Numbered from the stretch's first letter, positions 1 through 11,793 are shown. The stretch: 64,000 nt of DNA from Conchocele bisecta (GCA_029237695.1 CM055266.1:113353370-113417369), one strand, 5' to 3'. The notes: generated from the sequence alone by a model not told the origin. Translations and numbers: made by a program.

Positions 1-105
1 AAGATAGTTGTTAGTGACAGGACCGCGCACTCGTTCCATGGTACGACTATAGACCAACATTTCCGCCATTCGGCATAGTCCATATAATACTTTGGTCTCT
101 TCTGT

Positions 106-496
106 ACGGAGCCCAGCAGGGGACATGGATTTTTTTTCGTTCCCACGAAATAACAATTCGTAACCTCAATGTAACAATTCGTTCCCTCAAATTAGCAATT
201 CGTTCCCACGAGATAATAATTCGTTCCCTCGACTTAACATTTCTTTCCCACGAAATGACAATTAGTTCCCTCAATTTAACAATTCGTTCCCTCGAATTAA
301 GAATTCATTCCCACGATATAACTTCGTTCCCACGAATTAACAATTCGTTCCCGTGAATTGAGAGAACGAATTGTTAATTTGTGGGAACGAATCGTTAATT
401 CGTGGGAACGAATTGTTAAATTGAGGGAACTAATTTTTATTTCGTGGGAACGGATTAATAAAAAAACAGAATTCTACGTCCCCTGCGGGGCTCCGT
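106..496. mobile_element. Fold-back element, family A, built of 21-bp repeats
   Basis: The element is bounded by inverted ends ACGGAGCCC.GCAGGGGAC (left) and its complement ending GGGGCTCCGT (right). The interior is a tandem series of 21-bp units (GTTCCCACGAAATAACAATTC and variants) that reverses direction near 350-365, so the whole element can fold on itself. Because 21 is a multiple of three, the series reads as an open 7-residue repeat on the minus strand; I take this as a by-product, not a gene. Other copies lie at 12159-12252 and 57438-57680. Confidence 0.75.
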
Positions 497-886
497 AGTT
501 CTGCATAAACACGTGTTGAATAACCATTTTGTCCTCACATTTATGATATACAATAATCAAATTCAATTCAATTTATTAGCAGTTAAGCACAACGTGCTTC
601 TCGCCGTATTTAGATGTTTTGACGGTTCGAGAAGAGCAATGAAAACACAATGTTAACACTGTGTAAAATGTACAAGTGATGACATAATATTATATTGCTA
701 TTAACATGCAAAGGCTGTGCATTATGCTACGGTGTATGAATCTATCACAGCAATAACGAACCGCACTTGATGCAACAGACCACAACCACGCACACACAGC
801 CATTCCATGTCGCAAGCAATCAAGTTCATTGTAAACAGTGTTAATAGGAGTAAACATATTTGATAATGTACACGAAACTAAGGTAA
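497..886. other. Gene-free stretch
   Basis: AT-rich sequence with no coding signal. It has a short hairpin around 585-605 (AAGCAC..GTGCTT) and otherwise nothing I can name. Confidence 0.5.
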
Positions 887-943
887 AGTTTGATGTTCCA
901 CAGAATCGTCTTAAGCAAGACGATTCTTTGGAAATTCAAACTT
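887..943. repeat. Imperfect palindrome
   Basis: A 57-base inverted repeat centred on CGTCTTAAGCAAGACG, just past the 3' end of the LINE relic. Its flanks (956-1040) resemble the centre of family N fold-backs. Confidence 0.5.
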
Positions 944-1045
944 CACGGGATTTATTAAAAAGTTAAGATAATTGTATGAACATTTCGGAGCAGATGCAGA
1001 TTAATATTCCGCATTTGCTTCGTAATATTCATACCGCTTACAAAC

Positions 1046-4000
1046 CTATATCGAACTGAGATGATTATTTCTAGTATCTGTGGCTATGTACAAGTATTTT
1101 GAAAGGCGTTTCAATAGAGATTCATTTTCTGTTGTCATTAGAGCGGTGAATTTAGTCGTACTCGCCCAGCTACAATAATAACGAGGTAGGTGTGTTCTTC
1201 GCAATACAGTATAGAATGGACAGACAAGAAGAAAGTGATATTCATTTTCAATAACATTCATGTTACAGAGCCGGCACAAGCGATTTTCTCTAGCAATGTG
1301 ACGAAACCGCCCTTCTTCAATTTCAAGTGAATGTGCAGAGCAACGGAATCGTGTTAGAGCAATCCGAAAGTTGTCATTTTCTACTGTTTTGAAATACTTT
1401 TCCATAGAAAACCACTTTTGATGGTTCTATATGTTGAAAGTTTGGGAGAATTTTTGCGACATCACTGAACCAGCCCTGTAAGTATTGGTCATATAGTCTC
1501 TGTATAACCATATTTAATTGAGGTTGAGATACTTCCTGAGTATTCCATAGATATGAGAAACCTAGATTGTCTAAAAGTGATTTAACATTAGACACCCATG
1601 GCGATATTGCAGTGGTCACATCAGCTTCAAATACATGCGAAAGCAATGAGTTATCTGTCAACAAAATTCTGCGCCAGTATTTCAAAATGCGCTCTCTACG
1701 CTTGATCACTAGTGGGACGCGACCTAGCTCTCCATATATAGCAAGTGTGCATGTTTGATTTCGCACTTTAAGGATCTGTTTCAGAAACTTTAGATGCACT
1801 CTCTCTATATCTGGAGCACTATGAAATCCCCAAATTTCAGACCCGTATTCCAGGATAGGCAGCACCATCGTATCAAATAAATGTAACTTATCTGTAATTG
1901 TGAGTTGAACCTTGTCAAATAAACTATTCAGTGAAAAAATTGCTTTTGTAGCCTGCTCAGACAGATGTTTTGTGCTTGGAAAAATTTACCATTTGATGAT
2001 AATGTAATGCCCAAATATGTGAAGCTGTTCACATTCTCTAATAAAGTGTTTGCGTATTTAAACTGGGTGTTACAGTGCCTGTTACTATCCTGAAACACGA
2101 CCACCTTTGTTTTACCTATGTTTACGGTAATGCCCATCTATTACAATAGTCGTGTAGACCGTTTAGCAAGCTTTGCAGACCCTCCTCCGTTTCAGCAAAT
2201 AGAGCAGTGTCATCAGCAAACAGTAGGAGAAATATTTGCATCTGTTCGATGGTAACAAAGTCAGCCTCTGTGTTATTGCGTAAATGCTCAGCCATATCAT
2301 CAATGAAGATGAGGAACAATATTGGAGATAACGGCTCACCTTGCTTCACGCCTACACTACTATCGAAGAAATCAGACATTCTACCGTTAGAAACGGATAC
2401 AAGCTTTAACTGATTGATACATTTTGTTCATCATCTGTACAAATTTACATGATGCCCCTAGGTCATTCAACTTGTACCAAATACCATTACGGTATACATA
2501 TCGAATGCCTTTTGGAAATCTACGAATGCGCAGTATAACTTCTTTCGTTTTCCTAATTACTCGCTCTATTATGGATTGCAGTATAAAAATACAGTCGACT
2601 GTACTCCTATTCTTTCTGAAACCAAATTGAGAGCTGGACAAGAGGGAATTTTCTTCCGACCATTTCCTCAGCCTATTGTCTAGCATGTGAGAAAATATTT
2701 TCGAAAAAATGCTTGTCAAAGTAATTCCCCTGTAGTTGTTTGGATCCCGCTTATCTCCCTTCTTTGGAACAGGTATTACAATTCCCCTAGTCCAGCTCTC
2801 AGGATAGATGCAGTTAGAATACAAGTGGTTGAATATTTTGCACAGTAATGGGGTCAAATGATCTCTGGATTCAATAAATATTTCAGGTGCTACGCAGATC
2901 AATTCCGGCACTTTTGTTTCGTTTAAGTTTACCGATAGCACTATCGACTTCTTCGTGTGAAAATGCACTATCTAGTATCTCGATGGGATTTTGTGAATTG
3001 TTGGAGTCTACGTTTAGAACATCAGACACGCGCGTTTCAACATCTAAATCGAGAAAAGGCTCCGAAATCGAATACACCTCCTTGAAATGGTCAAAAAAGT
3101 TGTCGAGACTTACATGGGCCTGGGCATTAGTCGCGTTTCCCCTTATACGTCGTATTTCGCTCCAAAATTGCCTGGCATTATTTTGCGCAAGTTCCCGAAG
3201 TCTCAGTTTACGTTCGCGTTCGAATTTGCGCTTGGCAAATCTCTTAATTTTACAATACACACTACGCTTTGTCACTAAAACCCTATGCGTCGCGTCACAC
3301 CTATGATACCGATATGCTTTGTTCGCTAACTGGAGCTCTGCACGGGCAGTTACGCACTCGCGAGTAAACCATGGACTATTGTGTTGGTCACGTGACGGCC
3401 GGTATTGATCTGTCTAGACACGCCGAATACACTAAATGCTGTACTGTACAGGGTGTTTGCAAAAGACTCGATACCAGTGTTAATATTGTCATGCGAGTCA
3501 GACACAATGTGATCAGTTATCTGCTGTAGCGAATGCATGCTAGCTTGTACACATAATTTGTAACTATCCACTTTGTTATGATCCCATACAAGTTTGTTCA
3601 ATATTTGACTATGCTGGACATGCGGGTTACAGGACACATTCGCCTTTATCGATAATTGAACTGGAGTGTGTGGTGAACAACTATACAGGTCATGTATCAC
3701 AAACTGAGTTATTATGCCAAATAGTGATGGATCAACAATGAAATAGTCTATAACACTATTTCCCTTTTCAGACAAATATGTATATTGGTCAGTGTTTTCG
3801 TAAAGCCTACCATTCACAATTCTAAGATTAGCACCTTTACACAAATCAAGCAGTTTATTACCGGATGAGTTCACATGCATGTCCATTGACGATCTCTGGT
3901 TGACATTGTAGTCAATGTTTACATCTTCGACACCATCGATTGTGTGTATATATTTACTAAATGCCGATACGGGCGTAGTTCCATCGTCGCGGTCACCGGT

Positions 4001-4430
4001 TCGTGCATTCAAATCGCCCGCGATTACTATTTTCCCCACTTCGAATACTTTCTAACACCCGCTTCCAAGGTTTCAAAATAATCCACATCCGCCAGATTGT
4101 AGTACACGGAGTCTTTGGGAGGTATATAAATGAAGCACACACACAAGTGATCATTTAGGCCGCAATGGTTTTTATCAAATTTTACCCATATGTAACCACT
4201 ACTCGATTGTTCTAGTATCTCAAATCCCTTGACAAGTTCATTTCTCACTAACAGGCAAATGCCACCATGCCCTCTTTTACATTTCCGATTAACACTATAG
4301 CTAGCTTCCCGCGGAACATCGAAACACTTATATCCACTAATTTCATATGTATCAGTCGCGGTTTGCCATGTTTCACTACAAAACACGAACATTAGCCGTC
4401 TTCTACATAAATATCAGGTAGGTAGGTAGA
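1046..4430 (-). pseudogene. Broken non-LTR retrotransposon (LINE), endonuclease plus reverse transcriptase
   Basis: On the minus strand, successive open pieces read from 4392 down to 1046 in the order of a LINE ORF2. An endonuclease/exonuclease/phosphatase domain comes first (SETW near 4370, GDLNARTG near 4015, SVIDYFIVDP near 3745). Next are a basic linker (3275-2883) and a reverse transcriptase with PVPKKGD, NYRGITL, GFRKNRST, GEPLSPILF and the catalytic FADD (about 2214-2225). A thumb region with YGSEIWGF follows, then a C-terminal Cys/His segment (C..C, then EYHFLLVCP). The pieces change frame at least six times and have internal stops, so the copy cannot make a working protein. It looks truncated at its 5' end near 4430 because the start of the endonuclease is missing. 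I do not assign a clade. Confidence 0.9.
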
Positions 4431-4439
4431 TTTGTATAT

Positions 4440-4692
4440 GTGATTTTGGATGGATAAATGGGACGTATGACGATTGTGACCAGTATATATCCAGATCAGC
4501 CTGCGCATCGCCATTTCACCAATGAAACACCCGTCACGCGTTTTGTGACCAGTGTAGAATCAGATCAACCTTTGCATCCGCACAATCTAATTAGGATCCT
4601 CACTGATCGCAATTTCTTCAATTAAACACCCGCCATGCGTATTTTGACCAGTATAGATCCAGATCAGCCTGTGCATCCACACAGTGGGTGAG
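4440..4692. repeat. Family D fragments in tandem
   Basis: Three partial, degenerate copies of the family D core (GACCAGTGTAGATCCAGATC plus the CAATGAAACACCCG motif) lie one after another. The last runs into a G-rich tract. They are cut off from complete D ends. Confidence 0.6.
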
Positions 4693-4736
4693 GGGGGGGT
4701 GGGGGGGGAGGGGGTGAGGGGGGGGGGTGGGGGGTC
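4685..4736 (+). repeat. G-rich tract
   Basis: About 50 bases of near-continuous G broken by single T or A, with several runs of eight or more G. It could form a G-quadruplex. The exact run lengths may be sequencing error. Confidence 0.6.
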
Positions 4737-4970
4737 ACTAACCTTCGTACGAATAAAATGTTCGTAAGTTCAAATTTAGGATCGTCAGGAAATGTCACTT
4801 GATGGATTTACATTTATTGAGCAGAGGCAGAGCCTATGCTCAATAAATGTAAATCCAATAATTGTTTACAAGAAAACCTTGTTAATGTGAAATTTACAGA
4901 CTATCATAATTTTGCACTTACGAACATTTTAGTAGTATGAAGTTTAGTGAAACGGCTCACTGGGCCCTTC
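4734..4970. mobile_element. Fold-back element, family B (left end lost)
   Basis: It has the B body: AACCTTCGTACGAATAAAAT on the left, a central hairpin around GCAGAGCCTATGCTCAATAA, and AGTTTAGTGAAACGGC on the right. The outermost GGGGCCG of the left end is replaced by the G-rich tract. Confidence 0.75.
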
Positions 4971-5173
4971 ATTCATGAAACACATGTAATGCTGCTAACA
5001 AGCCCCATTGTGCCATTACACCCGCATATGTATTGCAGCACATTACTTATATTATGTGTTTCACATGAGCTGACATATGTCAAAATTAAATCTATATCAC
5101 CGCCAGTCTTTGCCATTTTCATTTTTTAATATCCACCGTATAATAATCTTTCCGCAATAATACAATAAATATT

Positions 5174-5301
5174 AATTCTGAAAAAAACAGGAACACATTT
5201 TTCCGACGTTTCAGTTCAACGATTCAGTTAAAAAATCAGAAGCACACTTTTCCGACGTTTGAAAACGTCGGAAAAGTGGGTTCCTGTTTTTTTTCAGAAT
5301 T
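5174..5301. repeat. Fold-back repeat
   Basis: Inverted arms ATTCTGAAAAAAACAGGAAC and its complement enclose paired TTTCCGACGTTT / AAACGTCGGAAA segments. No other full copy was seen in the window. Confidence 0.6.
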
Positions 5302-5310
5302 GTTCACCCT

Positions 5311-5650
5311 ATAATAATTCCAGCACAAACATATTTACACAATTCCCTAACATTTGATTGGCTCGTAGCAAGTCTCTGTCCAAAATGTATATCCCAGTAA
5401 ACTCCCACGCCGAACTACTTTCCATAACCGCGAGGCGCAGTTAAAATAATTATTTTCTTGATGAATTTATTTCAAATGCTGGAATTATAAGGAATGAATG
5501 GCCTTTTTGTGGAATTTATCGGGGATTTAAACTTGGAAAAGTCGCGGGAATACTGGACGAAGGCCGGAAGGCCTCGTCCAGTATTCCCGCGAATTTTCCA
5601 AGTTTATACCCCGATAAATTCCACAAAAAGGCCATTCATTCCTATAATAA
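5311..5650. mobile_element. Fold-back element, family H
   Basis: About 340 bp. The left arm is TTCCAGCAC...ATTTGATTGGCTCGTAG; the right part is a long hairpin from GGAATTATAAGGAATGAATG to its complement. The hairpin loop is GGCCGGAAGGCC. Other copies are at 20449-20757 (nested), 24150-24501 and 48226-48592, with a fragment at 21215-21310. Confidence 0.8.
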
Positions 5651-5961
5651 AATCGTCACATACTCGTATCAGTGCCTATACAACACAGCTGGAAATAAGT
5701 ACGTGAGTCATATACATGCACTAACACTACATTTATTATATACCTACCCATGAAATACATAGTTATACGATGTAAATAAAAGTCATATGTTCTCATCGAT
5801 GAAATAAACATCTTCCGGTGAAAATACGACTACTATACGCTATCTATATTCATAACTCGCACCTGCAGTGCCGGACTGCAACTAGGCTACAAATACACAT
5901 TCATTACCGTATACAGTCTGAAAAACTGCTAATTTCCATGGAGCGGTATATAATAAATAGA
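5651..5961. other. Gene-free stretch
   Basis: No open frame with coding character and no repeat shared with the rest of the window that I could find. Confidence 0.4.
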
Positions 5962-6014
5962 ATATTCATATTTTTGCAACGAATATGACATATTCGTTGC
6001 AAAAATATGAATAT
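5962..6014. repeat. 53-base near-perfect palindrome
   Basis: Arms ATATTCATATTTTTGCAACG and complement meet at AATATGACATATT. A degraded half copy lies near 24108-24140. Confidence 0.7.
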
Positions 6015-6314
6015 ACTCTATGTATCCTATGTAACACTATGTCCAAGAAGATACTGAAATGAATAACGGCATCGAATGCTAACACAAATGTTGCCGATTT
6101 CCTGAGAATAAATTTAAGTTACGGGTCTATGTCTGTACTTTGTTGAAACCAGAATAAACGTGGAACGTAAATCAACATATGCTGTATATTTTCGACAGCT
6201 TTAGATGTACTCCGTTCAAGATTTTGTTACGTGAATGAATCTTTGTTTACTGTTACGTTTTAACACACATGTTCGTCAGCACTTTCTCCGCGAATTAACA
6301 GTTCCAAGCACACA

Positions 6315-7557
6315 TTATCCTTTCCTAAATGCAGCGAAAATGAGGCCACATGACTCGCAACACGGGTCCAGGAAACATCCTACACACTGGCTCCACAGCT
6401 TCTTCAGGCAACTGCAGTTTAAATCCATCACCTTGAAGCAGGGCGTGAAGCACCATATATGGATGAAGGAAATATAGGCGAACTCACAGCCCCACTCCGC
6501 CGCGTAGCATATCCCGCAGAGTAGCGTGCTGATTTTGTAGCAGAGCGACTTCCAGAGGCTGAAGCAGGTGTAGGAGAGGCTCCAGACACAGTCCATGCTG
6601 TGGGTGCCATCAGGCTCCGCCAACACATCCTCGAAACTGCACTAAAACACAAAATGTATCTACAATTATATAACCTCTCTAAACCGGACACGCAGACAGT
6701 ATGTGTATCCTTAATCTTATGGGTTTCATTGGTGTGTATTTATGATGATAATGCCTGTTCAAGTCCGCAAAGCAAAGCCGCATAACTTAGCAGTTATATG
6801 TCTAATTTACAGTGAACATCTCGAATGTAGGGTGTCCGGTTTAGAGAGGTTCCATTGTAGTATGTCAGTTATAGTGTAATAAAAATCGGATTTATTGCAG
6901 TAGCAATATTTTCCTGAATAAAACCATCGGAGTATAAGTAGTTAACCCTTTCTTAACTACTGACATTCATCCTGTTAGCAAACAGTGTATTTCCAACAGT
7001 GTATTTCCAGATGAGCCAGTTCGTAATGAGCCGCTTCATCAGGGGGCCGTTTCACTAAACTTCGTACGACTAAAATGTTCGTAAGTGCACATTTGGAATC
7101 GTCTGGAAAGTTCAATTGATGGATTTACATTTATTGAGCATAGGCTGCTTATGCAGCCTTTGCTCAATAAATGTAAATCCAATAATTGTTTACAAGAAAT
7201 TATTGTTAATGTGAAATTTACAGACTAGTATAGGTTTGCACTTACGAACATTTTAGTCGTAAGAAGTTTAGTGAAACGGCCCCCAGGATCTGCACCATTT
7301 GCTTCAGAGTAAATGGAATAGTCAGAAAAATAACATGGAATTGTCCTTTCCTAGTGTAGATTGCAAGAGTTACTGTTCGCAACTACGGCAAATTATGATG
7401 TCTGTCAAATCACATTAATTATTGGCATGCAATTGTATTTAACTATAACTAATTGTTCTAATTAATTGTACATGTATTTAATTTGTCCTCCGAACAAGTT
7501 TACCTGCAAGTGTGCGTTGATGTTGTTTGGGTCCCGGTTTACAAGATCCACAGGCAT
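6315..7557 (-). CDS. cavA: caveolin, two exons, join(complement 7557-7504, 6641-6315)
   Basis: Caveolins are hairpin membrane proteins that oligomerise into the coat of caveolae. The predicted protein is 126 residues. Exon 1 (18 residues) carries LVNRDPNNIN; exon 2 opens with CSFEDVLAEPDG (19-30), the caveolin signature. Residues 35-54 correspond to the scaffolding segment. Residues 55-86 form the hydrophobic hairpin ending FTPC, with P85 matching human CAV1 P132 and C86 matching its palmitoylated C133. There are 16 cysteines. The 862-bp intron has a good donor (CAG|GTAAAC) and acceptor (TTTTAG|TGC) and is phase 0, as in vertebrate caveolins. The ATG at 7557 is the first in frame after a stop. 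The intron holds an F element and a B element nested in an E relic. It is divergent from cavB. The identification as caveolin is firm; the function in this animal is inferred. Confidence 0.93.
6667..6860. mobile_element. Family F element in cavA intron (TTAA empty site)
   Basis: Ends read CCTCTCTAAACCGGACAC and GTGTCCGGTTTAGAGAGG. The interior (GTGTATCCTTAATCTTATGG) aligns with the copy at 16845-17291, which carries an E element at this TTAA. Confidence 0.7.
6955..7395. mobile_element. Family E relic split by a family B element
   Basis: E-type sequence (AACCCTTTC..., CCAGATGAGCC, GCCGCTTCATCAG) is interrupted at TCATCAG and resumes as CAGGATCTGCACC. The interrupting DNA is a complete B element at 7042-7282. 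Confidence 0.7.
7042..7282. mobile_element. Family B fold-back with CAG target duplication
   Basis: Complete B copy: GGGGCCGTTTCACTAAAC left, complement right, central hairpin AGGCTGCTTATGCAGCCT. CAG flanks both ends, and intact E copies have a single CAG there, so the insertion made a 3-bp duplication. Confidence 0.85.
7504..7557 (-). CDS. cavA exon 1
   Basis: 18 codons from ATG to the donor, ending NRDPNNINAHLQ. It was found by searching for the NRDP..N motif next to a GT donor. The frame stays open upstream of the ATG for roughly 35 codons without another Met, so a longer N-terminus spliced from upstream is possible. A TATA-like site about 115 bases upstream argues against it. Confidence 0.88.
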
Positions 7558-7671
7558 ACTTATAGGATGGTCGTTGTATTCCCAACTGTATTTCTGGTCC
7601 TGTGCATCAAGATTCAAAATCCGTCCAATGCTCGGCCGAACGTTTGATAAGATTGGGCGGGTCGAATGGAG

Positions 7672-7678
7672 TTATATA
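7672..7678 (-). promoter_or_regulatory. Possible TATA box of cavA
   Basis: Minus-strand TATATAA about 115 bases upstream of the cavA ATG, followed by unique sequence. It would put transcription start near 7645 and leave a short unspliced leader. Based on motif and spacing only. Confidence 0.35.
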
Positions 7679-7747
7679 GCGTTGTCGCTGAATTTACAAC
7701 CCTAGATATGTGGCAAGACACAGCACGCTTAACCATTCTTAAACTAC

Positions 7748-7974
7748 TGGGGCCCGATTCACTAAACTTCGTACGACTAAGATGTTCATAATTTAGGATC
7801 GTATTGTAATTTCAATTGATGGATTTACAGGTATTGAGCATGCAGCCTATGCTCAATAAATGTAAATCCAATAATTGTTTACAATAAAACATTGTTAATG
7901 TGAACTTTACAGACTATCATAATTTTGCACTTACGAACAATTTAGGCGTACACAGTTTAGTGAAACGGCCCCCA
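7748..7974. mobile_element. Family B fold-back
   Basis: Full-length, slightly degenerate copy between GGGGCCCGATTCACTAAAC and GTTTAGTGAAACGGCCCC, about 190 bp upstream of the cavA ATG. Confidence 0.8.
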
Positions 7975-7999
7975 GATATATATCATAATGGCTGCAACC

Positions 8000-8290
8000 G
8001 GTGTATATCCAAAAGGAGCCGGCTCGAAACGAGCAGTCTGTTCAGGATCTACTCCATTTGCGGTTAGTTTCTTTTTTTTATAAAAAAAAACATTGCTCAT
8101 TTCAGATAAATGGAATAGTCTGAAAGCGGCTCGTAACGAGCCGTTTCTTCAGGATCTGCACAATGTGTGGTTATTTTCTTAAATCTAAAAACAGCACTCC
8201 TTTCTGATGCAAAAGTGTAAACAATAACATGGGAGTGTCCATTCCAGTTGCGTAGGGTTGAAATGATTAAGGCCTGAGATATGCAATACC
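8000..8290. repeat. Degenerate family E copies
   Basis: Two decayed E segments with the paired GGCTCG.AACGAGC hairpin and CAGGATCTGCAC motif. No intact ends. Confidence 0.5.
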
Positions 8291-8399
8291 ATTATGGCAG
8301 TGCTTCAAAGGTCCCACAAAGATACGCGTCTGGTAAGCTCATTAGAATCCTTTCACTGAGATGTATTACGGTAACTATTTCAACACTACATATAGAGAA

Positions 8400-8541
8400 T
8401 ACCAGGCTAGTGTCTTTTGATATTAAGTTTATCAGGCAAGGCTAGGAAACGCGTAGGAATTACAAGGCTTGCCGAGGAATTCCTACCGTTTCCGAGCCGA
8501 GCCTGATAAACTCGATATCAAAAGACACTAGCCTGGTATTA
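8400..8541. mobile_element. Fold-back element, family S
   Basis: Inverted arms ACCAGGCTAGTGTCTTTTGA and complement, with an inner stem reading CAGGC.AGGCTAGGAAACG. A related but rearranged copy is at 52430-52650, upstream of cavF exon 2. Confidence 0.7.
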
Positions 8542-8543
8542 TA

Positions 8544-8795
8544 TTTATCAGGTAACGTTTTATGCTCGAAAATGACCACATATGACGTCGTATTATATGG
8601 ACAGAACGCGGACTTGTTTACGCTGCGTCATTACACTGACGTCATTCGGTAACGTCACGTGACGTAATCCGACCAATGCAACGTCAGTTTTCACTTCGTT
8701 GTAACCCGGATGTTTATATCAGTGCAATGCCTGATACAACAATATGTTATCAGTCAGTACGTATTCGGTCAATGCAGGACAGGTTACCTGATAAA
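8544..8795. mobile_element. Short element with 13-bp inverted ends
   Basis: TTTATCAGGTAAC at the left and its exact complement at the right, 252 bp apart, with CpG-rich unrelated interior (several ACGTCA motifs). Single copy here. Confidence 0.5.
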
Positions 8796-8798
8796 CCT

Positions 8799-9016
8799 CT
8801 ATAGCGGTGTTTGCAAACACTGTCGGTCCAGATGAGCCTGCTCGTGACCAGCTGTCTCATCAGAATCTGCACGTTTTGCAAATAGTTTTCATATGTTTCG
8901 GTAAAAAAAACACACACCCTTTTCATATATGGACGAGCCTGAAAATCATTTTGTGACGATTAGTTTGGCCGGAAAGTTAACATATCAAAATTAATTCCAT
9001 ATATTTAGGGGTGAAC
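8799..9016. mobile_element. Family E-like fold-back (decayed)
   Basis: Matches the E body (TCCAGATGAGCC, CATCAGAATCTGCAC, TGAAAATCATTTTGTGACGA) but the TTAACCCTTT ends have decayed. Confidence 0.6.
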
Positions 9017-9051
9017 AGGTTATGTAAATGCTTCACAGCCTGCTATAGTAG

Positions 9052-9401
9052 CCAAGGTGTATGATCACGTGGTACTAACAACAACAACAAGTACCGATTC
9101 AAAGTACGTATTATTTTATAATGTGCTTATTACGTAACGGATGTTGATGAAATATGGCGCATCAAACGCGTCTTGATAAGCTGCATTTGTTTGTCTCTTT
9201 ATTTTCGCCCAAACTTCTGTCGTTTTTGCGAAGATTCGATTTCTGTATCTCTGACACGGAAATCGATTCTTCGCAAAAACGACGCGTTTGCTGCGCCATA
9301 TTTCATCAAAATCCGTTGCATATTAAGGAAAATATCAAATAATACTTATTTTGGAGTGGGCGACGTTGTTGTTGTTGTAACCACGTGATCATGCACATTG
9401 G
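9052..9401. mobile_element. Fold-back element, family I
   Basis: Ends CAAGGTGTATGATCACGTGG and complement, each followed by an AAC/GTT triplet run. Inside is a stem TGTCGTTTTTGCGAAGA.TCGATT paired with its complement, and ACGCGTCTTGATAAGCTGCA. Other copies are at 16067-16330, 18690-18886, 37919-38601 (split) and 49745-50140. Confidence 0.8.
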
Positions 9402-9654
9402 TAGCCGTTGCCCCTGATTGTTTTAACCATGATAAGCGCAGTGACAACGGCGAATCCATACCACTGGTTTATTGCGTTTTACACATGATTGTCAGGTATT
9501 TAGTTCAGTAGTGAATGTCACATGTTCATGGTGATACATATATCATAGTCTCTTATAATTCTTACTCAGGATGACAATGTACTGTGTTTAGTGCTTTACA
9601 ATACATTGTATATATATTTAGTATATGGTGACGAAGGAAGAGGGTGAAGGGCGA

Positions 9655-10335
9655 ATATAACGTTCGACCATGTCCAGCCGTGGGTACATGTTTGCTGTGG
9701 CACGAGGGAACTGTTTGAATCACAAGGCCGTAGAGGCCGCGGGTTCAAACAGTTCCCGAGTGTCACGGCAAACGTTTACCCACGGCTAGGCATGGTCGAA
9801 CCTTAAATTGTTACACTTCCATCGGAAATATCGTGTAATTTGAGCATATATGCAGTATTTTCGATACTTTGATAACCTGTTCCATTCAAATAGCTGATCT
9901 ACGTATACATACATATTCCGGGACCGCAGAGCATGCAAGTGCCCCATCATCCGCATCAATATCAAAATGGCGGACAGTCTCGAGAATTTTTTATTATATT
10001 TTCAGCAATATTGACTGTTTCAATAGTAGTTTAGTGTGATTACTTCGCAGCAATGAATACGTAAAATATTTGACCGCGTGAATCAGGTGGATAAATGGAT
10101 AAATGGTTTACAGGTGGATAAATGGAGTGAAACTGTGCGACCGTTCTGAACTGGTCTCTTGTGAAGTAGTGGCACGTTCTAGTAACCTGATGAGACACAT
10201 GCATTACGTAGGTGTTGGCCTGACCCCGGAATGAGCATTGCCTACAGCCGTGGTCAAACAGCACGCTCTGCACGTTTGAGCACGGCTGTGAGCTGTGTCA
10301 AACAACGGCAGTCCTGTAACACTATTCGTTACTTA
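9655..10335. mobile_element. Family J composite (hairpin plus flanking arm)
   Basis: The hairpin at 9662-9804 pairs GTTCGACCATGTCCAGCCGT with its complement around GGCCGTAGAGGCCGC. Downstream sequence to about 10335 reappears in inverted order at 26315-26810, so the mobile unit is larger than the hairpin. A hairpin-only copy is at 28863-28985. Confidence 0.65.
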
Positions 10336-10339
10336 CCTA

Positions 10340-10949
10340 CTGTCTCACGAAAGCTGCTCAAATGTTACGACTATATAAATAATGCAAACACTAGTTTTTC
10401 GATGTTAAATTTTATCAAAATTTACGTATGGGTCTTCTTTTTATTTTGGGAAGTTTGGTCCAATACGAAAATGCAATTTCCCCATGTTTTCCATTTTTCT
10501 AATTTCAGAAATAGTGGACCGATTTTTAAGATTTAACTTTTGTTTTCTTAGTTAGATCATTTCCAAACTATCTAGCCAGGTTTCGGAGTCAATTTCCAAT
10601 TTTGTTTCGATTTTTGTCTCATACCACAGCTCCTCCACCTCCTTTTCCCCCATGTTGGATTCCCGTAGAGAAATCATTAAAATTTTGTTCGTTATAAAAT
10701 CAATATTTGACCAAATTTCACGAAATATAAAGGAGGCTCATTCTTAAATATTGCTATCATTTATCGGGCTTCACTGTAGTTTATTCTATTTTCATGTCTG
10801 TTCATGATTGAAAGTAACAAAACATGGAGTGCTTACTTACAGTGGAACGTCTCTAAACCGGACACCCTGGGAATATTATCAACACAAATATTGTTTTTGC
10901 ATTGTTTATATGGCCGTAAAATTTAGGCAAGTTTCGTGAAACAGACAGT
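10340..10949. mobile_element. Fold-back element, family P
   Basis: Ends CTGTCTCACGAAAGCTGC and AGTTTCGTGAAACAGACAG. Long A/T-rich arms pair AGTTAGATCATTTCCAA-type sequence. A family F piece (10843-10880) interrupts the right arm. A cleaner copy is at 58704-59204. Confidence 0.65.
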
Positions 10950-11001
10950 AGTGACCGAGACATGGCGCCCACATGAAGAATCAGATGAACGGTCGTTGAC
11001 C

Positions 11002-11412
11002 AGGCCCGTACGCAGGAATTCTTTTTTTTTTTGGGGCGGGTGGCGGGGGTGCGTTATCGACGGCGCGAAGGGCTAAACATTGTTTTTGCACACCCACGGA
11101 CAGACCTCGGCAGATTAACCCTTTCACTCCTAAATAACTGGAATGGATTTTGATTTGTTAATTTTGCGACCAATCTAAATCATCACAAACTGATTTTCAG
11201 ACCAGTCCATTTATGAACATGGGGTGTTTTCGTTCTCAAAATTATGAAAATGAATTGCAAAAAGTGCAGATCTTGATGAGACGGCTCGTTACGAGCCGGC
11301 TCATCTGGATCTACATTTTTTGCCAATACCACTATGCAGGCCTGCGGGTTAAGAGTGATAGGGTTACGGGGGGTGCGTACGCACCCGTCGCACCCCCTCT
11401 GCTTACGGGCCT
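11002..11412. mobile_element. Element with AGGCCCGTA ends, split by family E
   Basis: Outer ends AGGCCCGTACGCAG and CTGCTTACGGGCCT are inverted repeats. An E element bounded by TTAA sits inside at 11115-11352. A relative with the same outer motif lies at 61321-61500. Confidence 0.55.
11115..11352. mobile_element. Family E element (piggyBac-like, nested)
   Basis: TTAACCCTTTCACTCCTAAA at left and GCGGGTTAA at right, with the GACGGCTCGTTACGAGCCGG hairpin. TTAA at both borders and CCC ends fit piggyBac-type MITEs. Confidence 0.7.
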
Positions 11413-11793
11413 GCGTTGATCACGGTGCAATAAACCGTTTATTGGGCATTGTATAGATAACACCATACTAAATATAAATTTATATTGCAGAATATTTACA
11501 ATGTCCTTATATCCATAATGGAAACGGCCATGCAGCATGTAGCGTTTACATCCCAGTACATTACACTAGCCCCACGTGACGTCGCGCGACGTTGTTGATT
11601 CGTTAACGTTTGTTTGGCGTCATTAAAATGCATGAAGTTCATCGTCGTTGTCAATAACGTCACGTTATTTGACCGGCAAGGTCGCTGTGCTATGAATTAC
11701 GACAAAACGACGTAAACACGAATATTCATATTTTTAACGCCGATTTTGGTTATTTCCATTTTCGAAATTATCCAAAAATGCAATGCAAATATA
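11413..11793. other. Gene-free stretch
   Basis: No gene. Contains CpG-bearing ACGTGACGTCGCGCGACG near 11572-11590 and otherwise unique AT-rich DNA. Confidence 0.4.
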